The notes under the pieces were generated by a model. It did no database searches. It was given only the letters and a program-made list of their open reading frames with translations, and was not told the origin of the DNA. Below are positions 42,273 to 49,659 of a stretch of 64,000 bases of DNA, in pieces (position 1 is the stretch's first letter; the number at the start of each line of letters is the position of its first letter). The stretch lies in NCBI RefSeq assembly GCF_001904725.1, contig NZ_MRCE01000010.1, positions 62,001 through 126,000 on the forward strand, read 5' to 3'. A program made the position numbers and the translations under genes. Origin of the DNA: Phormidium ambiguum IAM M-71. Lineage in GTDB: Bacteria; Cyanobacteriota; Cyanobacteriia; Cyanobacteriales; Aerosakkonemataceae.

Positions 42273-43259
42273 CTATTGCCGTTGCATGACTCTGGGACTG
42301 ACTCCATACTTTTTACGAAAGGCGGTGCTAAAGGCAGAGAGGTTGGTGTATCCAACGGTTTGGGCGATCGCCATAATTGAGTGTTGATTTTCCAAAAGTA
42401 GCGATCGCGCTTGTTCCATGCGGTGATGGTGTAAGTAACCAAAGACTGTTGTGCCAAAGACTTGCCGGAAACCCCGTTTCAAGGTGCAATCATTCAGCCC
42501 TACTTGTCGTGCTAACGTCATTAATGAGGGTGGATTATCAATATGCTCTAATAAAATCTCTTTCGCCTGATGAATGAGATCGAGATCCCTAGAGCGCAGT
42601 CGGTTGGCTGGTTTGGGTGAGCGATCGCTAGATCGAGCCTGATCTAACCACAACACCAGCACTTCTATCGACTTACTTTCCAGATACATCTGTTTCATTA
42701 CTCCCCGATAGGGACAATCTAGCATTTGTTTCAACACTAATTGCATGGGGGGAGTAATCCTTCGCACCGTTGAAAGAGGGATGGTTGTGTCACCCTCCAG
42801 CATTCGCTTTAACTCGCTTGGTAGGATGTCTAAATTATTACTAACTAATCCCCGAAACTGCTCTGGTTCTAGATGAATATCTACTTCTACCCTGGCATCT
42901 TGCGCGAGTTCCTCACTTACAATACAGGGTGCGTAAAGTCCAGCCACATAATGCTGCCCATTGGTAATGTAAGTGCCATCGGAGTATCGAAACGTGGAGG
43001 ATAGGTTAAACACCCATTCTAAACAGCCTGTTTCATCAGTGTTGATTCCAGAAAAAGTTAGATTCTCTCGGAATTGATAGCGGTGAAAGGTTAAATCAAT
43101 GCCATTGCGGAGTGTGATATCGCGCTTATACCCCTGACCAAACAAAGGTGGACAAATAGCAATGCGATCGTCTCGATCCTCTGGATCTCCCGGTTTTGCC
43201 TGTTGCCGACTTTCTTGCCATAAATCCAACCAAGTTGTACTAGAAAGGGCGATCGCCAT
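42273..43259 (-). CDS. AraC-family regulator, PchR-like
   Basis: 328 residues from ATG 43257-43259 (MAIALSSTTWLDLW); an upstream in-frame ATG (43316) would place the start over the Fur-box-like site. The C-terminal double helix-turn-helix is complete: PSLMTLARQVGLNDCTLKRGF and SIMAIAQTVGYTNLSAFSTAF, ending RKKYGVSPRVMQ. The N-terminal part (about 1-210) should sense a ferric siderophore, as in PchR. It lies between the receptor it probably activates and the permeases. Confidence 0.85.
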   Translation of the reverse strand: MAIALSSTTWLDLWQESRQQAKPGDPEDRDDRIAICPPLFGQGYKRDITLRNGIDLTFHRYQFRENLTFSGINTDETGCLEWVFNLSSTFRYSDGTYITNGQHYVAGLYAPCIVSEELAQDARVEVDIHLEPEQFRGLVSNNLDILPSELKRMLEGDTTIPLSTVRRITPPMQLVLKQMLDCPYRGVMKQMYLESKSIEVLVLWLDQARSSDRSPKPANRLRSRDLDLIHQAKEILLEHIDNPPSLMTLARQVGLNDCTLKRGFRQVFGTTVFGYLHHHRMEQARSLLLENQHSIMAIAQTVGYTNLSAFSTAFRKKYGVSPRVMQRQ

Positions 43260-43300
43260 ATCGAAAAATATCAGATAGCACCTAAATACAGTACTATAAT

Positions 43301-43315
43301 CAATAATTATTTTCA
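43301..43315. promoter_or_regulatory. Fur-box-like operator
   Basis: CAATAATTATTTTCA matches TGATAATNATTATCA at 11 of 14 fixed positions. It lies between the AraC gene (minus) and the FecCD permease gene (plus), 42 bases before the AraC start and 89 before the permease start. A shared Fur site is inferred. Confidence 0.55.
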
Positions 43316-43403
43316 ATAACTGGGTAAGAATTGCGTAAATTAATTCTCATTAAGATGCAACTTAGTTCATGTAGTCGCGGTTTAACCGTTGGGTAATTTT
43401 TGG

Positions 43404-44429
43404 ATGATAACTTCAATTCCATCAAGTCCTGGGAAATATGCGAGACGATCGCGTTGGTTTGGCTTAATGTTGGGCGCGATCGTCTTATTGATTTGCTTAG
43501 TCTACAGCATTACCTTGGGTGCCAAAGATATTCCTCTGGGAACTATTCTCGAATCCTTTACCACATTTGATAATTCCTTTGACCATCTGGTAATTCAAAC
43601 TGTGCGACTGCCGCGATCGCTAATGGCAATGGCAGTAGGAGCAGCACTGGCAGTATCAGGAGCATTGATGCAGGGTTTAACTCGTAATCCTTTGGCTGAA
43701 ACGGGCATTTTAGGGATTGAAGCGGGGGGTGCTTTAGCGGTTGTAGTCGTGTTGTTCATCTTTGGCAGTTCATCGCTAACTTTGTATGCAATGGTGGCAT
43801 TTTTGGGTGCGGCGATCGCAGCGGTATCAGTATATGGTTTGGGAACATTAGCGCGTGGAGGTGCTACACCTTTAAACCTGACAGTGGCAGGTGCCGCAAT
43901 GACTGCATTTATTTCTTCCATCACTACTGGAATTTTAATTGTCAGTCAACGCACTTTAGAAGAAATTCGATTTTGGTTAGCAGGATCTCTGGCTGGGAGA
44001 GATAGCAATTTATTTATTCAAGTTTTGCCTTTTATGGCGATCGGTTTAGTGCTGGCGTTACTACTTGGTAAACAAATCACGATTCTGAGTTTAGGGGAAG
44101 AAGTCGCCAAAGGTTTAGGTCAAAAAACAGTTTGGATTAAGGTATTAACTGCAATCAGCGTAGTGTTATTAGCAGGTAGTTCGGTAGCAATTGCCGGACC
44201 GATCGGTTTCATTGGATTAGTAGTACCGCATACAGTACGCTTCTTTATCAAAACTGATTATCGCTGGATTTTACCTTACTCAGCATTGTTGGGAGCAATT
44301 CTGTTATTAGTCTCGGATATTGCGGCGCGGATATTAATTAAACCGCAAGAACTTCCAGTGGGTGTGATGACGGCGATCGTTGGTGCGCCTGTGTTTGTTT
44401 ATCTGGCAAAATCGAAGGTGAAACGATGA
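43404..44429 (+). CDS. FecCD-family siderophore ABC permease
   Basis: 341 residues from ATG 43404 (TTG 15 bases upstream is possible). About 10 helices; family stretches VRLPRSLMAMAVGAALAVSG, LMQGLTRNPLAE, GPIGFIGLVVPHTVR. Forms the membrane channel with the second permease, whose start overlaps its stop (ATGA). Confidence 0.9.
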   Translation: MITSIPSSPGKYARRSRWFGLMLGAIVLLICLVYSITLGAKDIPLGTILESFTTFDNSFDHLVIQTVRLPRSLMAMAVGAALAVSGALMQGLTRNPLAETGILGIEAGGALAVVVVLFIFGSSSLTLYAMVAFLGAAIAAVSVYGLGTLARGGATPLNLTVAGAAMTAFISSITTGILIVSQRTLEEIRFWLAGSLAGRDSNLFIQVLPFMAIGLVLALLLGKQITILSLGEEVAKGLGQKTVWIKVLTAISVVLLAGSSVAIAGPIGFIGLVVPHTVRFFIKTDYRWILPYSALLGAILLLVSDIAARILIKPQELPVGVMTAIVGAPVFVYLAKSKVKR

Positions 44430-45466
44430 AAAATGGCTTGCTAGTTCGATCGCCAATAATGTCATTTTGGGTCGATCGACGCTTACCTTTACTATTGCTA
44501 ATTTTGGTAATTTTCTCTCTGATTGCGATCGTTTTGAATGTGTACCAAGGAGAATATCCGATCGCAATTATTGACATTATTAAAACTTTGTTGGGTATTG
44601 ATACAGGTAATCCCGATTTTGCGTTTGTGATTTACACCCTGCGATTACCCAGAACTTTAATTGCCTTTATGGTAGGAGTCGCACTTTCCTTGTCTGGGGC
44701 AATTTTTCAAGGTTTAACGCGCAATGTTTTAGCCGATCCAAGTATTATCGGGATTAATGCAGGAGCGAGTTTGGTAGCTGTTGCGGTAATTGTGTTATTT
44801 CCATCGGCACCTGTTTATACATTACCGATCGCTGCCTTTGTCGGTGCGTCATTTATTGCCTTGATGATTTATAGTTTGGCATGGAATGGGGGAACCTCTC
44901 CCACATTACTAATTTTATTGGGTATTGGTTTATCTGCGATCGCCAGTGCCTTTACCAGTTTAATGATTACCTTTGGCTCTATTTATGATGTCAATCAAGC
45001 ATTAGTTTGGTTAGCTGGAAGTTTGTATGGTCGTAGTTGGCAACAGTTTTTTTCCTTGCTTCCTTGGATTATAGTTGGTGTTCCGATCGCACTGTTACTG
45101 TCCCGTCAAATTAATGTGTTGAATTTAGGTGATGATGTAGCCAAAGGTTTAGGTAGTCGAGTGGAATGGCAGCGGGGATTACTCGTTTTAGTTGCTGTTT
45201 CCCTTGCTGGATCGGCTGTTGCTACCGCAGGTACGATCGCCTTTGTCGGACTAATTGCACCTCACGCAGGACGGCAAATAATTGGGGCAAATCATCAAAA
45301 TTTGTTGCCTGTAACGGCTCTTTTAGGTGGGTTGTTGGTGACTCTTGCCGATCTAGTTGGTAGAGTTCTTTTTGCACCGATCGAACTTCCTTGTGGAGTG
45401 ATTACAGCTGCGATCGGCGCACCGTTCTTTATTTATCTGCTCATGCGCGATCGATTTATTAGTTAA
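44426..45466 (+). CDS. FecCD-family siderophore ABC permease
   Basis: 346 residues. About 10 helices; LRLPRTLIAFMVGVALSLSG, IFQGLTRNVLADP, GTIAFVGLIAPHAGR. Together with the preceding permease it forms a heterodimer; a repeat with hairpin follows 4 bases after its stop. Confidence 0.9.
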   Translation: MKNGLLVRSPIMSFWVDRRLPLLLLILVIFSLIAIVLNVYQGEYPIAIIDIIKTLLGIDTGNPDFAFVIYTLRLPRTLIAFMVGVALSLSGAIFQGLTRNVLADPSIIGINAGASLVAVAVIVLFPSAPVYTLPIAAFVGASFIALMIYSLAWNGGTSPTLLILLGIGLSAIASAFTSLMITFGSIYDVNQALVWLAGSLYGRSWQQFFSLLPWIIVGVPIALLLSRQINVLNLGDDVAKGLGSRVEWQRGLLVLVAVSLAGSAVATAGTIAFVGLIAPHAGRQIIGANHQNLLPVTALLGGLLVTLADLVGRVLFAPIELPCGVITAAIGAPFFIYLLMRDRFIS

Positions 45467-45470
45467 TCTA

Positions 45471-45574
45471 ATACCAATTCTCTGTAAAATTTCGCTTATT
45501 CATAGCCCCTCCTCGTCTACGGGGAGGGGTTTGGGGTGGGGTTCATTCAGCGCAACTTCATAGATAATTGGTAT
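45471..45574. repeat. CCCCTCCCCG hairpin-family repeat, full-length diverged copy
   Basis: 104 bases with outer inverted ends ATACCAATT (45471-45479) and AATTGGTAT (45566-45574). The core hairpin is CCCCTCCTCGTCTACGGGGAGGGG-like (one change). It sits between two convergent genes. Confidence 0.85.
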
Positions 45575-45609
45575 AAGAGAACAGAGGACGAAGGTGGGGA
45601 ATTTGAGTT

Positions 45610-47652
45610 TCATCTGCGGTTAAAAATTAACTCTTTGCAACTTTTCCAATAAGGTAAAAATGCCCACTTTCCTTGAGGTAATAATAACCACAGAAAATAG
45701 GGTGTTCCAATAATAGCTGTAACTAAACCAGAAGGTATTTCTTTAGGAGCGAGAATCACTCGACCAATAGTATCTGCTAAAGTAACTAAAATTGCGCCTA
45801 AAAGTGCAGTAATTGGAACTAATTGACGGTGATGATAACCGATTAATAAACGTGCGGTATGAGGTGCAATTAAACCAACAAAACTGACTGTTCCCACAGT
45901 TGAAACAGCAGCGGCGGCTAGGGCGACTGCGATCGCAATTGCTATACCTCTCGCTTTCTGCAAAGATAAGCCTAAACTGCGGGGCAAATCTTCACCTAAC
46001 GCCATTAAATCCAACCAACGCGCCACTATTGCGGCTAAAGGTAACAAAATTAAGGGAAAAATTATCAATCGTCCCAATTCTTCCCAAGAACGGGCGTAGG
46101 TGCTTCCTGACAACCAAACTAAAGCTTGGGCAACTCGCAATTTAGAAAACACGACTAAAATGTTAATTCCGGCGGCGCAGAATGCCGACATAGCTACGCC
46201 TACAAGAGCCAAGCGGGTGGGAGAAATGCCATTTTGCCACGCAAAGAGGTAAACCGTCCCAAACGCCGCTATAGCACCGCCAAATGCCGCTAAAGGAATC
46301 ATTTCCACAGGGGCTTCGGGGAAAATCACCAACATTAACAGCGCCCCTAAACCTGCACCGGAAGTAATTCCGACAATTTCCGGCCCTGCTAAAGAGTTTC
46401 GCACAACGCCTTGTAGGAGTAAACCGCTAACTCCCAAAGATGCACCAGCGAACATTCCTACTAATAACCGAGGTAAACGTAATTGCCAAATTACCCGTTG
46501 AGAAAGCGCATTTCCGCCACCCGTTAAAGTACTAATAATTTGCCCCAAGTTAAGAGAAAGATTTCCCCAAGATAAACCGATAAATAGAAAGACGCACAAA
46601 GCGACACTCAAACCAAAAAATATTAGGGAAAAGTCAAGAGAATTAGAACGGAAAGAAAACTGATTTGACGATCGACTTTTGCTAGTTTGCTGACTGGAAC
46701 GAGCTAAGATAATTAAAAATGGTGCGCCAATTAAAGCAGTAATACTCCCTGTGGGAAGTTCGCTGAGATTAGTTGTTAAAGTTTGAGCGACAATATCTGC
46801 ACCTAACAGAATAATTGCGCCCCAAATAGCCGAACCGGGAATGAGTAAAAAATGAGAACGATATCCTAATAACCGAATGAGATGAGGGGCGACTAAACCA
46901 ACAAACCCAATAGAACCGACAACACTAACAGCAACAGCGGCGAGAAATACAGCAGTAATAGTAGTTATTAACCGAGTTTGTTGAACTTTTTGTCCTAGCG
47001 ATCGCGCAACATCTTCGCCAAGTAATAATATATCTAAAGCCTTTGCGATCCAAAGCGCAATAATCACCGCCAAAATCACTTTTGGTGCAGCATAAATGCT
47101 ACTATTCCAATCAACTTGGGAAAGAGAACCTGCACCCCAAAAGAATAACCCAGTAGTTTCATTTTCAAATAATAGTTGTAAAGCAGCGGTGAAAGCAGAA
47201 AGGGCGAGAGAAACAGCGATACCAGATAAAGTGAGACGCAGGGGATTAATTTGGGTTGCACCTGCGATTGTATAAACTAAAATAGCCGTGAGTAAACCAC
47301 CAACAAAAGTAACTATAATTGGAGATAATTTGCCGGGAAAAGCGATCGCACTAACCGTCAAAGCAAAATAAGCCCCAGCATTAATTCCCAAAGTAGTAGG
47401 TGAAGCAAGAGAATTACGAGTAATTGTTTGTAATAACGCACCACTAACACCCAATGCAGCACCCGAAATTACTGCTATTACAGCGCGAGGAAGCCGCACA
47501 AATTGAATAACCTGTGCTTCAGGGCTATCCCCAAAAAACAAACCAGAAACCACAGAAAAAAAATCAACTTCCGTTCGTCCTTGGCAAATATGCAGGAACA
47601 ACAAAAACACCAATAACAGTAAACTACCAACTAAAACAATTAACTTCTTCAT
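45610..47652 (-). CDS. Fused double FecCD permease (FhuB-like)
   Basis: 680 residues: two FecCD domains in one chain, as in FhuB. First: VRLPRAVIAVISGAALGVSG and GSIGFVGLVAPHLIR; second, from about residue 345: LRLPRLLVGMFAGASLGVSG and GTVSFVGLIAPHTAR. About 20 helices. It uses the ATPase and binding protein of the same block (48.6-49.7 kb). Its start codon lies in a period-10 microrepeat. It is the last gene of locus B. Confidence 0.9.
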   Translation of the reverse strand: MKKLIVLVGSLLLLVFLLFLHICQGRTEVDFFSVVSGLFFGDSPEAQVIQFVRLPRAVIAVISGAALGVSGALLQTITRNSLASPTTLGINAGAYFALTVSAIAFPGKLSPIIVTFVGGLLTAILVYTIAGATQINPLRLTLSGIAVSLALSAFTAALQLLFENETTGLFFWGAGSLSQVDWNSSIYAAPKVILAVIIALWIAKALDILLLGEDVARSLGQKVQQTRLITTITAVFLAAVAVSVVGSIGFVGLVAPHLIRLLGYRSHFLLIPGSAIWGAIILLGADIVAQTLTTNLSELPTGSITALIGAPFLIILARSSQQTSKSRSSNQFSFRSNSLDFSLIFFGLSVALCVFLFIGLSWGNLSLNLGQIISTLTGGGNALSQRVIWQLRLPRLLVGMFAGASLGVSGLLLQGVVRNSLAGPEIVGITSGAGLGALLMLVIFPEAPVEMIPLAAFGGAIAAFGTVYLFAWQNGISPTRLALVGVAMSAFCAAGINILVVFSKLRVAQALVWLSGSTYARSWEELGRLIIFPLILLPLAAIVARWLDLMALGEDLPRSLGLSLQKARGIAIAIAVALAAAAVSTVGTVSFVGLIAPHTARLLIGYHHRQLVPITALLGAILVTLADTIGRVILAPKEIPSGLVTAIIGTPYFLWLLLPQGKWAFLPYWKSCKELIFNRR

Positions 47653-47690
47653 CTGCGTTCATCTGCGTTCATCTGCATTCATCTGCGTTC
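47648..47690. repeat. Period-10 microrepeat over the fused-permease start
   Basis: TTCATCTGCG units run four times in tandem, 47648-47690 (read on the minus strand as GAACGCAGAT). The ATG of the permease gene is in the first unit. Confidence 0.75.
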
Positions 47691-47720
47691 TAAAAAAGCC
47701 TCGCATCCCCACCAAAAACC

Positions 47721-48632
47721 CTAACTACTTCTAACTAAACTTTCCACAACCTTTTCCACCAAAATTTGAGCAGACAAAGGCCCACCAAAAACCCAAGTAT
47801 CCTCACCCAAAGAGTATAAACGATTTTCTTTCACAAACTCCAATCTTTTCCAAACAGGATTACTGGCAAAACCTTGTTGAGGAACCCGATCATTTTCAGC
47901 AATATAAAGGAAGTGAGACTTTTCGACAGGAAGTAAACTTTCCAAACCGACAGTATTAAAACCAAAGCGATCGACCTTTCCCCCCCAAGCATTTTTTAAA
48001 CCAATCTTTTCCAAAACTTGTACTGCTAAAGCATTTTGCGTAAACAAACGAAGATCGGGAACAAATTGACCGAGAATAAAAGGATTTCCAGCTAAATTTG
48101 CTGATTTGATTTTTGTCGATGATTCTGTTAAGCTATTTTCTAAATTTTTTAGTACAACTTCTCCTTGATTAACTCGATCGCAAGCTTGGGCGATTTGGCG
48201 AAAAGTTTGCTGCATTTCCTCAAATTGATTACCCTTTTCCGGGTCTACATAAGGATTAAATAAAAGGGTTTTTCCGATAGAAGACAAAGTTTTTAAAATT
48301 GGTTGGTGGCGGAGTTCTAAACCAAGAATTAAGTTAGGTTGTAATTGTGCGATCGCTTCTAAACTAGGTTCTTGTCGCGTTCCGACATCTTGTACATTTT
48401 GCGAGAGTTGAGGCATAATATTAACGTATTTTTTGTATCCCGCAATATCCGCCACACCGACAGGTTGAATACCTAAAGCTAACAAGTTTTCTACGTAAGT
48501 CCACTCTAAAGCAACAACTCGCAAATCGTTAGTTTTAGCAGTTTGGTTGACTGAAGGTTTTTGTTGGGAACAAGCAACAGTAATAGCTGTTGCTGCTGCG
48601 GTAATTAGTAACTTCCTACGACTTAAATTCAT
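47721..48632 (-). CDS. Periplasmic ferric-siderophore binding protein (FecB-like), Tat-type lipoprotein
   Basis: 303 residues from ATG 48630-48632. The upstream in-frame start (48680) reads through a microrepeat and was rejected. The N-terminus SRRKLLITAAATAITVAC has a twin arginine and a lipobox-like Cys. Binding fold: VVALEWTYVENLLALGIQPV and the linker helix. It delivers siderophore to the fused permease. Gap to that gene 68 bases. Confidence 0.85.
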   Translation of the reverse strand: MNLSRRKLLITAAATAITVACSQQKPSVNQTAKTNDLRVVALEWTYVENLLALGIQPVGVADIAGYKKYVNIMPQLSQNVQDVGTRQEPSLEAIAQLQPNLILGLELRHQPILKTLSSIGKTLLFNPYVDPEKGNQFEEMQQTFRQIAQACDRVNQGEVVLKNLENSLTESSTKIKSANLAGNPFILGQFVPDLRLFTQNALAVQVLEKIGLKNAWGGKVDRFGFNTVGLESLLPVEKSHFLYIAENDRVPQQGFASNPVWKRLEFVKENRLYSLGEDTWVFGGPLSAQILVEKVVESLVRSS

Positions 48633-48648
48633 AAAATCCTCTTCTTCT

Positions 48649-48679
48649 TCCTTCGTGTCCTTCGCGTCTTCGCGGTTCA
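48649..48679. repeat. Period-9 microrepeat (CTTCGCGT type)
   Basis: CTTCGTGTCCTTCGCGTCTT followed by CGCGGTTC. Read on the minus strand it would encode MNREDAKDTKEEEED in frame with the binding protein, an artifact of the repeat. Confidence 0.7.
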
Positions 48680-48743
48680 AAAAAAGATTTTTTAGAACGC
48701 AGATATTTTTGTAACTTGTTGGTGGGATGCAAAGCTTTTTTTA

Positions 48744-48863
48744 GAACGCAGATGAAAGCAGATGAACGCAGATGAACGCAGATATTTTTGTCAGTTCTTG
48801 GTAGGGATGCAAGGATTTTTTTTACCACAGATGTCCACAGATGAACACAGATGAACACAGATA
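48744..48863. repeat. Period-10 microrepeat arrays
   Basis: Two arrays: GAACGCAGAT-type (48744-48783, four units) and CCACAGATG(A)ACACAGATG-type (48824-48863, four units). A unit of about 37 bases (gaacgcagat-attttt...gggatgcaa) is itself duplicated around them. Confidence 0.75.
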
Positions 48864-48891
48864 AGATTGTAAAAATTTCCTAGTGCCTCCT

Positions 48892-49659
48892 TCAAAACAA
48901 ACAAATGGGTACGCCATTAACGGGATGAGAAATGATGGTCATTTCTACACCAAACACTTCTTTAACAATTTCTGGAATCATCACTTCTGCTGGGGAACCA
49001 GAAGCGATTATTTGACCTTGTTTGAAGAAGATTAGGCGATCGCTATAACTAGCTGCTTGGTTTAAATCGTGTAAAACCCATCCTACTGTAATTCCTTCCT
49101 TTTGATTTAAAGAACGCACCAAAGATAACACTTCTAATTGATGGCGAATATCTAAAAAAGTGGTGGGTTCATCTAATAATAATATCTGGGTTTTTTGCGC
49201 TAAAGCTAACGCAATCCACGCCCGTTGGCGTTCTCCCCCAGAAAGTGTATCCACCGCTCTTTTTGCTAAAGGTTCTAATCCTGTAACTTCTAACGCCCAG
49301 CGCATCGCCTCAATATCGACTTTGGAGAAACCGCTGAACAATCCTTGATGTGGATATCGTCCGTAACCAATTAATTCCCACACTGTTACTCCTTCGGGAA
49401 TATCAGGTGATTGGGGTAACATAGCGAGTTGTTTAGCAATTTCTCGCGTCGATAATTGGGCGATGTTACGACTATTTAAGTAAACAATTCCTTGGGAAGG
49501 TGACAGTAATCGGGCTAAAGTTCGTAGAACAGTACTTTTTCCTGAACCATTTGGCCCGATTAAAGCTGTTACCTTTCCCGGTGTTAAAGTGAAAGAAAGG
49601 TTGGGAACGATTACTCGATCGCCATAAGCTATCTTTAAATGGTGCGTTTCGATTTCCAT
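48892..49659 (-). CDS. Ferric-siderophore ABC transporter ATPase (FecE/FhuC-like)
   Basis: 255 residues from ATG 49657-49659, which overlaps the receptor stop (TAATG). Walker A LIGPNGSGKST, signature LSGGERQRAW, Walker [13 protein letters not shown], switch LHDLNQA. Partner of the fused permease and the binding protein downstream. Confidence 0.9.
   Translation of the reverse strand: MEIETHHLKIAYGDRVIVPNLSFTLTPGKVTALIGPNGSGKSTVLRTLARLLSPSQGIVYLNSRNIAQLSTREIAKQLAMLPQSPDIPEGVTVWELIGYGRYPHQGLFSGFSKVDIEAMRWALEVTGLEPLAKRAVDTLSGGERQRAWIALALAQKTQILLLDEPTTFLDIRHQLEVLSLVRSLNQKEGITVGWVLHDLNQAASYSDRLIFFKQGQIIASGSPAEVMIPEIVKEVFGVEMTIISHPVNGVPICLF

Noticed and set aside
43595-43924. 109-codon minus-strand frame opposite a permease gene
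   Set aside because: It is antisense to a clear FecCD permease with no own features.
48633-48680. Upstream start of the FecB-like protein (MNREDAKDTK...)
   Set aside because: That stretch is encoded by a microrepeat, and the Tat signal begins at the later ATG.
48744-48863. Possible CRISPR array
   Set aside because: Units are 10 bases in tandem without spacers, so it is a microrepeat, not CRISPR.
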